Assembly (NCBI RefSeq): GCF_028583425.1
Contig: NC_072793.1
Span: 66,469,028 to 66,533,027, forward strand
Reading direction: 5' to 3'
Origin: Eublepharis macularius
Lineage: Eukaryota; Chordata; Lepidosauria; Squamata; Eublepharidae
DNA length: 64,000 bases
Shown: positions 1-11,374 of the stretch, one piece after another
Layout: the number at the start of each line of letters is the position of its first letter
Numbering within the stretch: the stretch's first letter is position 1
The notes under the pieces: generated by a model
The model's database searches: none
What the model was told of the DNA's origin: nothing
What the model saw: the letters and a program-made list of their open reading frames with translations, nothing else
Translations under genes and position numbers: made by a program

Positions 1-474
1 ATGCAGGAAACAGACACAGTTCATTGCAGGCCTCAGAACAGGAGAGGGGGGGCTCCTTGGCAACAATATCCTGAACTGTCTTAGCAAAGAAAGGATAACT
101 TTAAAACTACCTATGCTGGACCCCTCCCACAGCCTTTCACAGACTCTACCACCCACCCTAAACCTCCCTCTTCCCTTTACCCAGGCAGGTAAAGGCTGGG
201 TCACCACAGGCCACCTGTCTAGCATCCACTATAGCAGTGAGAGAGCCCTGACCTAAATCCTCATAGGGTCCCATCTTTCCTCCTCCAGAGGCTCCACCAG
301 ACAGGCAGCCAGTTCCCTGTATTTACCTCCCCTCACCCAACTACTGTCCAGGGCTAGTGGACAGTACCAACTCAAAGGCAACTCAAAGTTTAGTTTTCCC
401 TGTAGATGCTACCACCATTTAGATTAAACTTGCCCATTTAACATGACCAGAGCATTTGAGGTCTCTGTCTGTGA
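1..474. other. No gene seen; contains a dispersed-repeat fragment
   Basis: No coding frame or RNA gene is supported. Positions about 290-363 (GACAGGCAGCCAGTTCCC and following) closely resemble 28670-28737 on the same strand, so at least this part belongs to a dispersed repeat whose family I do not recognise. Confidence 0.4.
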
Positions 475-815
475 TGTTTTCCTCAGCCAACAACTCCAAG
501 CCAGCCAGAGTTAAACAAAACAAAAAGAAACTTTATTTACAAGATGGAACATTGGAGTGAATGGTTTTAAACCCATTTAAAAAAACCCTGGAGGTTAACC
601 AGAGGATGTTTCAAAGTTACAGAACAGATTTTTGAATCAGCTATCTCTTTCTGCTGTGTCTTCTCAGCAGCTCCAAAAGTCTTCTGTCTCTACTCTCCCC
701 TCTTCCAACAGACACCAGATCTCATTGGCCCAGCTTTCAAGATCTGACAAGACTGGGCTATACCATGCTGCCTTCTCTCCAAGAATGCAGAATAATCATG
801 TTTTAATAAAGGCTT
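475..815 (-). repeat. LTR-like dispersed repeat, copy A
   Basis: Read on the minus strand, this stretch shares an ordered set of blocks with 27630-27965 (+) and, more weakly, 19940-20180 (+). The blocks are GCTGGGCCAATGAGA, a segment with GTCTGTTGGA, CAGCAGAAAG, then TTGTAAATAAA (a polyadenylation-type signal), a T-rich tract, and GGCTGGCTTG followed by GTTGTTGGCTGAGG. A CCAAT box followed by an AATAAA signal and a pyrimidine-rich end resembles an LTR, but no TG/CA ends or target duplication could be fixed. It could also be a non-autonomous retroposon. The repeat relationship is seen directly; the LTR label is inference. Confidence 0.45.
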
Positions 816-1006
816 AGATTGGAAGCAGAGATTCTTTAATAGTATTTACTTGTGTGCTATCCACTAACAGACTTAAAACATTATTGCGGTGTAGCTTTTG
901 GCAGAAGATAAATGATCTAATATAAGAAAAGCTAACTAGACACTTAGGGCTTCTCAAGTGTACTCCTGTATCAGTATTAGGCCTGACCAGATGCACTCTG
1001 TTGCAT

Positions 1007-1253
1007 CCAGTTTGGTGTAGTGGTTAAGAGCGCAGGACTCTAATCTGGAGAGCCGAGTTTGATTCCCCACTCCTCCACTTGAAGTCAGCTGGGTGACCTT
1101 GGGCTAGTCACAGCTCCCTGGAGCACTCTCAGCCCCACCCACCTCACAGGGTGTTTGTTGCGGGGATAATAACATACTTTGTAAACAGCTCTGAGTGGGC
1201 ATTAAGCTGCCCTGAAGTGCTGTATATAAATCGAATGTTGTTATTGTTGTTAT
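1007..1253 (+). mobile_element. tRNA-derived SINE, near full length
   Basis: The head TGGTGTAGTGGTTAAGAGC is tRNA-like (box A region), followed by a degenerate box B (GAGTTTGATTCCC). The conserved body is CTGGGTGACCTTGGGCTAGTCACAG ... CTCAGCCCCACCCACCTCACAGGGTG (shown in two parts), and the tail is TATATAAATCGAATGTTG with short TTG/TTA repeats. Three other near-complete copies of the same family lie in this window. SINEs of this plan are transcribed by RNA polymerase III and moved by a partner LINE. It is not a working tRNA gene: the cloverleaf is decayed and fused to the body. Confidence 0.85.
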
Positions 1254-1472
1254 CCATGAGCCTTATTATTGCTGCCTGGGTTGTTGTGGATTTTGCTGTG
1301 AATGTATTCTACAGTGAAAATTACCATGCTTGAAGGTGTTGATCAGACATGAGTTGATGTCTCATCTGTTTGGTTTATGCCTAACAACCAGAAATGCCTG
1401 CCAAACAAGGTTGCATTGGATTTTTGTAAAACTGCCGTGCAAAGATGATGCTGATTCAAACATCACTAAAGA

Positions 1473-2125
1473 CTAATTCTTTATTTACATTATTTATATT
1501 CCACCTTTCTCAATGAAACTCAAAGTGGTTTACATAGAATAAATCAACACAGTCAACAGCTGGGACATTCAATAAACAATACAATAGAGTAAGGATAGCA
1601 AAAAATTGAAAACAAACAGAAATCCAATATGGAGGTGGGAAAATGCTGAAACACATCATAAGCAGATGGATATGCAATATTTAAAAACGTCCAGTAGAAG
1701 CATAATTGAAGTGATAGACAGTACACAGTAGAATAGTTTACAGAACCTATCCCTGTATGAACGTATCTCATTCAACCATTTCCTTACAGCAGAGACCTAT
1801 TCCCTGTGTAAGAAAGACTTCCTGAATAATTTAGTTTTGCACAGTTTGCAGAAAGCCAGAAGAGTGGAAACTTTCCTGACATCTTCACCCAGGCCATTCC
1901 ATAAAGTGGGAGCCACTGCAGAGAATGCATGTGTACAGAGAGGCAGCTGTTGATTTTGCCCATTTGCCGAGTGGCAAACAGAAGGCCCTGTTCAGATGAA
2001 CAAAGCTGCTGCGGCAGAACATATGGAGACAAATGGTCCTGCAAATATGAGGGATGCATATCTCATACAAAGACAGGCTTTGTATGAGATAGCTCAAACC
2101 TTGAATTGAGTCTGGTAACTGATAG
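1473..2125 (-). mobile_element. L2-type LINE fragment, ORF2 C-terminus and 3' end
   Basis: On the minus strand, around 1880-1925, the translation includes VAPTLWNGL, matching the PTLWNSLP-type motif at the C-terminal end of vertebrate L2 reverse transcriptases. Downstream on that strand (lower coordinates), 1480-1545 reads as the usual 3' tail: AAACCACTTTGAG, then GGTGGAATATAAATAATGTAAATAAAG. Frames are interrupted, so it is a dead 5'-truncated copy. The family assignment comes from recall of the motif. Confidence 0.65.
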
Positions 2126-2572
2126 GTAGTCAGTTGGGTAGGATTTTGTTAAAACACAAGCCTTTGTTTATGTCTGATTTGTAAGACGTGTGACTGATTT
2201 AATTGTCTATTTAAATGATTGCCTCTTGAATGAAGTAGTCATGGAAAAGGATCGTGGAATTGGGCTGTATGGAAATGTACATGTGCAAAAAGATGATTAT
2301 ACTGTACTGCATGATTAGAAAGGAATACAGTGAAGCCCCAAACAGCCCCAAACAGATCAACAGTCAGACCAATTGTTGAAAATCAGCAAACAGGACGTGA
2401 GCCAAACTGGTGGGTATTCGAGCATCCCTACTGTATCCACCCCAGTGATCATTGTTCATATCTCCTCCCCATCAAATAGCCTGTGTGGTTTATCAAACAC
2501 TAGCAGTTATCAGTATGATTGTGACCTCAGAGAAACCAACCTCTGCTTCTTGCTAGGACATTGCATTCCCAG
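2126..2572. other. No recognised feature
   Basis: AT-rich sequence between an L2 fragment and a hAT element. The only longer frames are short and lack any recognisable family. Confidence 0.3.
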
Positions 2573-3676
2573 TAGAGATGGGCAAAATCGGCATTACGAT
2601 AGAAAAATACCCACAATAATGGCGTTCACACGATCGGGACCCGGTGGATCAGTGCCGTCCAAGTCGACTGATCTGGCATTCGGGGGGGGGGGGGGCTTCA
2701 TCGAGGCTTGATTGGGCCATCGGGATCTGATCGGAGATCCAGTCACTCCAGTGCCAGTAATCTATTCCCCTGGCAACAGAGCCAGGGGAATGCCTGAGCT
2801 GCCCTCCTGTCACCCTGGAAACCCGAATGGAAGCCCAGCTTGCCTTGTTCAGCAGGGCTTCCTTCCAACCACGGAGCAGCAATACACTCACCAGTTGGAA
2901 GACAGCCAGGGGAGGGAGGGGGGAGGGGGTATTCTGTAGCCATGGGCACTCCAAACGTTTTTTGCTTTTTAAAAAAACGGGGCTTTGTAGGAGGAATGGC
3001 TGTTTTTCTGTCTGTCACTCTCTATTTTTAACCTGCTTTTAAAACACTGTATTTTGCTGGAAAACTTCATTCACGGCTCTGTGTGTGTTTAAAATATGCT
3101 TTTGGAAGACTGGCTGCTTGCTTTTAAAATCGGGTGGGGACGAATGGAGGATTCTGTCCCTGCTTTTTTAAAAAAGCTAACCAAAACAATACGTATAACC
3201 GTGCCCGACTAACTATGCAGTATATGCTGTATAGACTATTACTTTCAATAAAAGAGTTTCAATAAACCATTCAATCAACAATGCTTACATTCCAAAATAT
3301 ATGTCAAAATGCTGAAGGTGTGAAGTTTATTATTCCAACCACTAGGGTGTATCAACCACAATAGATCATACTTTGTTCATAACATGTATAGGTACATAAA
3401 CAATGTTACCATCTGCAATACCAATCAATATTTCCAGTACAATTAGTGTAACTGCTGACGGGTTCGCCAGCAAGAAGTTCCCGTTCCGGATGCCCCTTTC
3501 TCAAAGCAGTTACCAAAATAACAGTTCTGGAGGATGTAATATCTCAATAAATAAAGCAATAAATCAACACATTTCTCAACCTTCAAAGTGCATTGTGGCT
3601 GAAACATGTTGACAGGGTATCTCTCTTTCTCTATTTGGAGAGGCAGGGACGGGTTAAATCCCCCCCTCTGTTCTAA

Positions 3677-3834
3677 GTGTGTGTGTGTGTGTGTGAACGT
3701 CCTCTCCCTGAGAGGAGGCGGCTTGTCACCGGGTTAAAAACTCCCCCCTGCTCTAAGTATGTGTGTGTGAACGTCCCCTCCCTGAGGGGATGCAGCTCGT
3801 CGCCGGGTTAAAAACTCCCCCCCCCCTCTGCTCT

Positions 3835-3911
<77 letters not shown>

Positions 3912-3950
3912 CGTCCCCTCCCTGAGGGGAGGCGGCTCATCGCCACCTCC
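3677..3950 (+). repeat. Tandem repeat of about 75-85 bp, three units, inside the hAT element
   Basis: Three successive units each consist of a GT run, GAACGTCC(C/T)CTCCCTGAG, GG(A/T)(G/T)(C/G)(C/A)GGCT or similar, and CCGGGTTAAAAACTCCCC. The units differ mainly in the length of the GT run, with the third greatly expanded. This suggests that unit duplication came first and microsatellite growth later. Confidence 0.7.
3837..3909 (+). repeat. (GT)36 microsatellite
   Basis: An uninterrupted run of about 36 GT dinucleotides (73 bp). It lies inside the third tandem unit of the hAT element. Long pure arrays are usually length-polymorphic. Confidence 0.97.
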
Positions 3951-4162
3951 CCGTGCCTGCTGGACCCGGCGGTCACCGCCACCACCCACCTTCCCACATA
4001 GCTGGGAACAGCGGGGCGCCCCTCCGCTTTGGCCTCCCCGATCCCCGATCCATGGATCGGAAACGGGAGATGACCGGTGTGGATCGGTGATTTGGGGTCG
4101 TCGCCGCCACCGATCCCTGATCAGCTAGATCGGTAATTTTTTTTTGATCATGCCCACCTCTA

Positions 4163-6491
4163 ATTCCCAGTTGTAGGAATGGAGAATCCAGTTTGGTGTT
4201 TGTGTCCTGAGACAGTGTGTGTGTAAGTTTCTGAGCAATAGAGGTGTAGTGATGTTTGTTCTCATCCTGTTTGGCTGTTTGTGCAAAGTGTTCTGTTTTG
4301 TACAGAAGTCCTTTCTCTAGAGTTCCCCATCACCAAAGTCCCCCCATGTTGTGCATGTATCATATTTCCACATCCTTCAACAGGACAAATGGCATCAGAG
4401 GCTTTTTTAAAATTCCAAAAATAACTAAGTAGTTTATTTACATTAGAGGGAAAAGATCAGGTGAAGTCAGAGGTTGAACATTTCTGAGGTAGAATTCAGA
4501 ACATGCATAGACTTCCGTTCTTACTTCCCTGTTTTCCTGGGTAGGGAAAATCTCCTCTCCTTAGAAGATCTACCCCTTTCTTTAGTCCATTTGGGAGTTT
4601 GCACCTAACCTCCTTACCAACTTTCCCAGTTCTCCTGCCAGTGTTGAAACTGCTCTCCATGAGGACTCCATCTCTCAATTCCTTCACACTAGAACTGAAG
4701 TACTACTAAGACTGAAAAAAGACTCTCCTCTTTTCAGCCCAGGCTATCCAATCTAAAGCCTTGGAGTAGCCTGCCACTCACAGTTCTCTGATTCTTTGAG
4801 CTATTAACCTTTAAGGGTTGTGCTGCTGTGAATACAGCACTTCTAGGCTTTTTAAAGCATGCCATCCATCACAGCATGTTGTGAGGGTAGAGAGATGTAG
4901 CCATATGACATATGTCCTGTCACCTGAGATAAGAGTGATTTGGCTGGATTTACATGAAACCAAGGAAAGCTGTGATTGACTGTGAACCTCGCCACTATTC
5001 TAAGTTTTCCCATGGTTGTGGAGCTTGAGGAAAATATTTTGTTTCCACTCCCACTGAATTCTATAGGAGAGTTTATATTAATGCTAGAACTTTTGCTAGC
5101 TCAATGTCTAATGTTATGCTGGTATCAGGGACATGACATGGACTGAGATGGCTTAGGATACCAACTAAGAATAAATGAGTTAATATACACATTACTGAAG
5201 CCAGAATTCCTGCTGACATTAATGGATAGAGGTTGCACCCATAATGCTCAGTTACTGAGCCTTCATTATTTTTGCAAAACATGCTGCCGTATATTTGCTA
5301 ATATATTAGGAACTTATCATAAATAATTAACTCAAGTGGCAGTCATCAAAGCTAAAGAACAAAGAGCGTGCAGTAATGTATTATATTTGCTGCTTTAAAA
5401 AAAAAGCATTCACTTCTTGCAATATTTGCTAATTCACAGTGGATCTATGAGTTGTTAGTACAGTCATAGAGATGCAGACTGACTGAGCTCTGTTTGGTTT
5501 TGGAAATGACAATTCTAATGGGATGTAAATTTTATGAACAGAATGATTGTCAGTTGAGATAAAGGCCAATGTATTAGACTGCCTGGCCTGATTGGGCGCT
5601 TTCACAACTGATCTCAATGGTTTGCACCTTGCACATACCTATGAAAATTAATGAGCACATTCTATCTCCTAGTCTAGTTATTTTCCAGCAGGTATTCATT
5701 TATCATAAACCCACATGAAATGAAATTCAATTAATCAACCTATACAATGAGCCTGTCTCTTGTTATTTTGCCTTAATATGATTTTTTTCTCTTTTGAATA
5801 AAATCATAATTGTCACTGCAAAACATCAAACTGGTGCCACATAAGAAATAGCTATGGATTTGTAATTTAACCTTATAAAGCCAATGCTGAAGTATAAAAA
5901 GCAGAGAGCTAAAATTCAATTAAAACTTATTATGTGAAATACAATACTTGATTTCTTGTGCACAACAACCAACATAACATTGGTGTGTAACAAAACAGTG
6001 TTTTAATGGTTCTGCTAATGTGATCCAAGGTGTGATTCAAGGAGACAAATTAAATACCTAATGGTAAGTAAGGACAACGAAATATGAGGAACAGTCTGGA
6101 ACAGATCACTTATTTCCTAGTATAATCAATTGCCAAACTCTAATTATTTCCTTGTGTGCATGTGATATCACTTGCCTGAAGAGCAGATATTAATTTTTAC
6201 CAACTGGGTGGGCATCTTGTATTACCATAGTTAATTTTAGGAAGATGAAGGTTGCTCACTACAAAATAGCTTGTTCATTTACTAAAACAAATGTGGTTCT
6301 TTGACATTTCACCTGTGGCTCTTCTGGGCACCATTCCCCAATGTGGCACCAGCCCCATGTTTCATGAAAATAGGCAAGGCCTATGTCCGGTAGGGCTTGT
6401 GGTTGGTGTGGGTTCCCACCTTGAAAGGGACATCACTGCGGGATTGGGTAAGCTGCAAGTGAGCCTTCCTGAGTAGTGGGCCTCATGCCAG

Positions 6492-6492
<1 letters not shown>
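4163..6492. other. No recognised feature (2.3 kb)
   Basis: AT-rich, apparently single-copy sequence with no supported coding frame, RNA gene or recognised repeat. Open frames here are short and overlap on both strands as expected by chance. Confidence 0.3.

Positions 6493-6564
<72 letters not shown>
6493..6564 (+). repeat. Compound (AAT)n(GAT)n microsatellite
   Basis: About 11 AAT units pass directly into about 13 GAT units. The array replaces the normal short tail of the adjacent SINE. Confidence 0.95.
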
Positions 6565-6793
6565 CGATTTATATACCGCCTTTCAGGACAACTTAATGCC
6601 CGCTCAGAGTGGTTTACAAAGTGTGTTATTATCCTCATAACAATCACCCTGCGAGGTGGGCGGGGCTGAGAGAGCTCTGAGAGAGCTGTGACTGACCCAA
6701 GGTCATCCAGCTGGCTTCAAGTGGAGGAATGAGGAATCAAACCCAGTTCTCCAGATTAGAGTCCTGCGCTCTTAACCACTACACCAAACTGGC
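6493..6793 (-). mobile_element. tRNA-derived SINE with microsatellite tail
   Basis: Same family as 1007-1253 but inverted: the tRNA-like head is at the right (reading CTCTTAACCACTACACCAAACT on the plus strand in two blocks) and the tail is at the left. The body is well preserved (CAGGACAACTTAATGCCC, CACCCTGCGAGGTGGG). The tail has grown into (AAT)n(GAT)n at 6493-6564, a common outcome for SINE tails. Confidence 0.87.
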
Positions 6794-8028
6794 TCTCACC
6801 TTAATGGACATTAAGGTGGCTTTTTTGCTAGAAGCTAATTGTCAGTGTGGCTGTCTGTGAGCTGTGGAGTGAGTACCACTGCTGAATATTACATTCTAAT
6901 TGTCAAATACATCATTTTTAAAAAATGTAACTTAACTGGAAGTGTTTTTAACCAGTGCAGAAGAATCAACAGATTGCCTAATCTTCCAAAGGCTTGACTG
7001 AGTCACTTCTTCTTAAAGCCCCATAATTATTGTGGAACAGTATGTCTCTTAACACTGGCCTATATCCAACCACACTTTCCAAGGATTAAAGGTACTTACA
7101 TTTTCAGAAGTGAGACCTACAAGGAGAAAGAAGGTTATTCAATCTTTTCCCATCCCAAATCACTTACATAGCTGTTTTCTCCCTATCTACAGTTATTGAA
7201 AGGGAAGTATGCCTTGTAAGAAGGGATCTGCAGTGTGTGGATAGTGTGTGGGGCAGGGGGGTGGGGGTGGGTCCAGCAGAAATTTCTGCCCTTACTTCTG
7301 AAAAATTAAGTGCCCTTTTGTTTTCAAAACTATGTGGTTAGCTTCAGGCCACTATCTTCTAAGGTTTTCAAATATTACATTTTCTGCATGACAATTGCAC
7401 TTATTTCTTGCTTACTTATCAAATATATCTTCTTCTTATAAAGTCAAAGATTGTAGAATTGGCATGTATCTATCACATGATCACAAAGCCAAAAAAGAAG
7501 GAATGAGTTTTTGTTGTATCAAACAGCTCAGTACAATTTACTTTCACACTATTTTTAATGTAGGTGTAACACAGATATAACAACATGTGCATCAATCAGT
7601 AAATCAGTGTAGTCACAGGCCATATCTACTCTTCCATATCTCCTTCTTTCTACTTCCTGTGTCCTGCCCTACTTGACTACATCTCCCAGCAGGTAAAAAT
7701 TGACCTCCCTTCCTTCTGCAGATGGAAAAGCTCTTCCATTAGAGAAGTCAAAAGAGAAGCCAACCTTAGAATTCAGGTCTATACGTTTTGAAAAAATAAA
7801 ATATGTGACTATTCAAAATAATAATTATAACAATAATAATATTTCGTTATCATGAATTTCAGCCCTGTTCTTTGTAATAAGGGTGTCCAGGCTCTTTGAA
7901 GAAGCTGTTTTTGCACTTAACATCACCAAAATTACAATGAATACAGTCCTCCTTCCAAACTATCAATCCACCAAGTTTTTTTCTCAGTTACATTACACAG
8001 ACACAGCAAGGAGAGTGTCAGCAGGTGT
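6794..8028. other. No recognised feature
   Basis: AT-rich sequence with no supported gene. A G-rich stretch lies near 7240-7270. Confidence 0.3.
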
Positions 8029-8187
8029 AACAATAACAACATTTGATTTATATGCCGACCTTCAGGACAACTTAATGCCCACTCAGAGCAGTTTACAACG
8101 TATGTTATTATTATCCACACAACAATCATCCTGTGAGGTGGATGGGGCTGAGAGAGCTCTGGAAGAGCTGTGACCGACCCAGCTGGC

Positions 8188-9909
8188 TTTTTTTTTTTTT
8201 TTTTGAAAAATTTTTATTGGGTTAGAATCCATTATTTCCACATTTACATTCAATTTTCCCCAATTTTTCATCTCTAACCCCCTCCCTTTCCCCCCCCCTT
8301 TTTGTTGACTTCCAACAGCTTTCCAACCCTTTGTCCCCTTTCCCTTACTTTTATTAGCTTCCTCTATCTAAAACAAATATATTTTCTCCATTATTCTAAG
8401 CAGTACATCCTTAACTATTTTTAACATTATATGCCCAAACTGTAAGCCTTTGTTTCCATCTTAGATAAACAATTTATCCCAATTTTTCAATTTCAGGTAT
8501 TTCTATATATCATAAACCATATAGATCATACATTCGTTTATATCAAACAATTTGACTTATTCTCTATATATATTACTCATTCTATCTTTTTATAGTAGTT
8601 CTATATATCTCTCCTCACGTAGTCAATCAATTTGACCCATCTATATCTTCAGACATTCAGTTTGGTACAAAACTTGTCAGAAAAAAAAAGAAAATATTGT
8701 TAGTTAATCGCTCCTTATATTTAGTCCTTATAATTAATTATTTTCTCTATGTTCTGTTTGTTAACCTATATATATCTATATATATGTCAATCTATTAATC
8801 TGACTGCTTATTAATTCACATTTATCTCTTCTCCCCCCGGTAAAGTCTCCCCCCTCTACTTCAATACTTCAGTAGTTCTCAAACTGCCACAGTTTTCCTC
8901 CCACCTCCCATTTCTTCTCCAGGTATTGTTTCAGCTTCTCCCAGTCTGTGTTGAACTGCCCTGAGTCCAGATCTCTCAATTTTCTTGTCATCTTGTCCAT
9001 TTCAGCCATATACAGCAATTTGTAAGTCCAATCTTCAATAGTTGGCACTTCTTGTACTTTCCATTTTTGCGCATACAAAAGTCTAGCTGCTGCTGTCATA
9101 TAAAATATCAACGTCCTGTGTTGGGCTGGAATTCCCTCCATTCCCAAGTTCAGTAGCAGGAGTTCTGGGTTCTTATTAATTTGAAATTGTAAAATTTCAC
9201 TCATTTCTCTTATTATTTCCCCCCAGTACTGCCTGGCTACCTCACACGACCACCACATATGATAGAGGGAGCCCTCATGCTTCTTACATTTCCAGCATTT
9301 ATTAGAAGTATTCAAATTCCCTAGCGCAATCTTCTTTGGTGTCATGTACCAGCGATAGATCATTTTATAAATGTTCTCTTTGATATTAATACATGTCGTT
9401 GTCTTCATTGTAGTTTTCCACAAGTATTCCCATGCCTCCATTGTTATTTCTTTATTAAAGTTTATAGCCCATTTCACCATTTGTGTTTTAACTATCTCAT
9501 CCTCGGTATACCACTTCAACAGTACTTGGTATACCTTGGATATTCTTTTCTTATCTTCTTTAAGAAGGGTCTGCTCTAGTTCCGAATTCTCTATTCGTAT
9601 ACCTCCCTTTACAGAGTCCGAATTATATAAGTCTCTGATCTGTCTATACTGGAACCAATCGTAGTTAGGTGATAGTTCCTCTTGTGTCTTTATTCTAAGT
9701 TTGGATGCTTCAGTTTTAGTTATTTCTTTATACGTTAAACATTGTTGTTCATTATCAACAGCTCTCGGGTCTATCACCTCATATGGAACCACCCACAAAG
9801 GGGTTCCTTCTTGTAGATAAATTCTGTACTTCTTCCAGATTATGTATAGACTTCTCCGAACAAAGTGATGCAGGAACATCGAGTTGACCTTTACTTTGTC
9901 ATGCCATAA
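8188..9909 (-). mobile_element. 5'-truncated L1-type LINE inserted in a SINE
   Basis: The minus-strand element starts at the right, mid-ORF2, and ends in a poly(A) tail, seen as a run of 17 T at 8188-8204. It is flanked by a 17-bp direct repeat ACCGACCCAGCTGGCTT (8173-8189 and 9910-9926), the signature of target-primed reverse transcription. The 3' untranslated part (8205-8868) is AT-rich. The ORF2 end is still open, which argues for a fairly recent insertion. Most L1 copies are dead on arrival through such 5' truncation, as here. Confidence 0.9.
8869..9909 (-). pseudogene. L1 ORF2 C-terminal fragment
   Basis: This open frame of about 346 codons runs from the truncation point to a TGA at 8869-8871. 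It lacks the endonuclease and reverse transcriptase domains and keeps only the C-terminal region. A zinc-knuckle-like motif CWKCKKHEGSLYHMWWSC (spacing C-x2-C-x8-H-x4-C) lies just past the middle and matches the Cys-rich segment known at the end of L1 ORF2. Tryptophan- and lysine-rich text around it fits the same domain. The ATG at 9877-9879 is internal to ORF2, not a real start, because the frame stays open upstream to the junction. No promoter remains, so expression is unlikely. Confidence 0.85.
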
Positions 9910-10004
9910 ACCGACCCAGCTGGCTTCAAGTGGAGGGGTGGCGAATCAAACCAGGTTCTCCAGATTAAAGTCCTGCTGTTCTTAACCACTACACCAAACT
10001 GGTT

Positions 10005-10951
10005 GTAAAGGTTGTTAAATGTAAATCTTCTGAGGAAATGTAAATTATCGATCTTATTATCGAAATGAAATACAACTGTTAATTTAAATTTCCTTAGAAG
10101 AGAAAACTTTATGGAGAGAAAAGTTTGAATCTTCACTTAGCTATGGGCATGACATGATTCATAAACATGTACATTAAAGTGCTTTGATTTAGAATGTCTT
10201 AGGAGGTGGCCAGGAGTAAAGCAATTCAAATGGATTTAAAATGCTTTTTAAAAACAGTAATTGTGAATACTGGTAATGTTAAAGCACTTTAAGCCTTTTA
10301 AAACTCTTTAACTGCCCTGATGTGAATGACAAGTTCTCCTCTCATTTTTTGCTAGTCACACCACCATTATTTTCCTATAGTTATTATCAAGAGCTCTGTA
10401 ACACTGGATCTTTCCAGCTAATAGGAAGAATCCTGTAACTTGGACCTCCTTCCTTTAAAGAATAATTCAGGGCAGATTGTTCACACCTAATGATAGACTT
10501 CAGTGTGGTTCCATTTTATTTCCTGTAGCACTAATGCACATTTGAATAAAATCCAACTGTTTATGCCTAACATCCATTTATGTATTTGTGACTTTCAGTG
10601 TTCTCTCTTTAATAATTTCTGTTCATTTGCATCTATACTTGTTCCTTAGTTCAATCTGCTAAGAGCTATATGACTTATTATACAATGACAAATGTTGTAC
10701 AGTCCAATCTGAGGTATGCTTACTCAGAAGGAGGTTTCATGGAGTCTAGTAGACCTTTTCATAAGTAAGCATGCATATGATGAAGTCTTAAAGGCTTAAG
10801 GGCAGTTAGTGATACCCATTTTTCTAGCATGGATAAGTTCAGGCATATTTGTATAATGTAGTACTGATTCAAATATTCTCCAAGAAAAGATATGCACTAT
10901 AATACCTATCACACTATAACTGTCATTCACAACAGATTTTCCTGTGTGTAC
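10005..10951. other. No gene seen; short repeat trace
   Basis: AT-rich sequence. About 10695-10745 (CAGTCCAATCTGAGG, TACTCAGAAG) resembles the short palindromic repeat also seen near 52195-52275. Nothing else is recognised. Confidence 0.3.
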
Positions 10952-11374
10952 TAGAGATGGGCACGAACCAAAATTAACCACGAACCAGGTTTGTGGTTCG
11001 CGAACCGCATTTCTGATGAACTGCCATGAACTTTTAGGCTGGTTCGTTTGGTTCATTTTTTGGTTCGTGACTGAAGACAGCCTGGTGCCAATCAATCAGT
11101 TTCCTAGGCAACAGGGGATGGACTTCCTGCAGTCTTTCTGCTGACCCGGAAGTGACTTCTGCTGACCCGGAAGTGACCTTCTGCTGGCCTGGAAATGACC
11201 TTCTGCTGGCCCGGAAGTGATGTTTTTCTGACCCGGATGTGCCGTTTTCACATATCAAGCGAAGTGGTTCATGAACCAGGGGCAGGTTTGCGAAAGTTCG
11301 TGGTTCGTGGTTCATGAAATTTAACGAACCACAAACCCCATGGATCGTTTTTTTCTGGTTCGTGCCCATCTCTA
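10952..11374. mobile_element. Non-autonomous hAT-type element, 423 bp, perfect TSD
   Basis: The inverted termini TAGAGATGGGCACGAACC and GGTTCGTGCCCATCTCTA are perfect over 18 bp. The 8-bp direct repeat GTGTGTAC flanks them at 10944-10951 and 11375-11382. The interior is built from repeated GGTTCG/CGAACC words and four CCGGAAGTGA-like units near 11150-11235. It has no coding capacity. This is the cleanest copy of its family in the window and defines the terminal sequence. Confidence 0.92.

Larger units (their letters stand above)
2573..4162. mobile_element. Non-autonomous hAT-type element, 1.6 kb, with perfect 8-bp TSD
   Basis: The element starts TAGAGATGGGCA and ends TGCCCACCTCTA, an inverted pair. 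It is flanked by identical 8-bp direct repeats ATTCCCAG at 2565-2572 and 4163-4170, the hallmark of hAT insertion. The interior has a G-run near 2682, a GATCGG-rich segment, an A/T-rich middle, and three tandem units near 3677-3950, each with a GT run, CTCCCTGAG, GGCGGCT and CCGGGTTAAAAACTCCCC. No transposase frame is present, so it was moved by an enzyme supplied in trans. Three other elements here share the terminal sequence with their own perfect TSDs. Confidence 0.8.
8029..10004 (-). mobile_element. tRNA-derived SINE split by an L1 insertion
   Basis: The two halves, 8029-8189 (tail and body) and 9910-10004 (tRNA-like head), together make one minus-strand SINE of the family at 6493-6793. 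They are separated by 1.7 kb of L1. The junction sequence ACCGACCCAGCTGGCTT is present on both sides because it was duplicated on insertion. The SINE is therefore older than the L1. Confidence 0.88.

Noticed and set aside
1011..1085. tRNA gene
   Set aside because: The tRNA-like sequence is the head of a SINE: the acceptor stem is not formed, box B is degenerate and the SINE body follows directly. The same holds at 6720-6793, 9930-10004, 13010-13080 and 30344-30415.
3763..4128. Open frames encoding poly(Cys-Val) or poly(Thr-His)
   Set aside because: Pure translation of the GT microsatellite.
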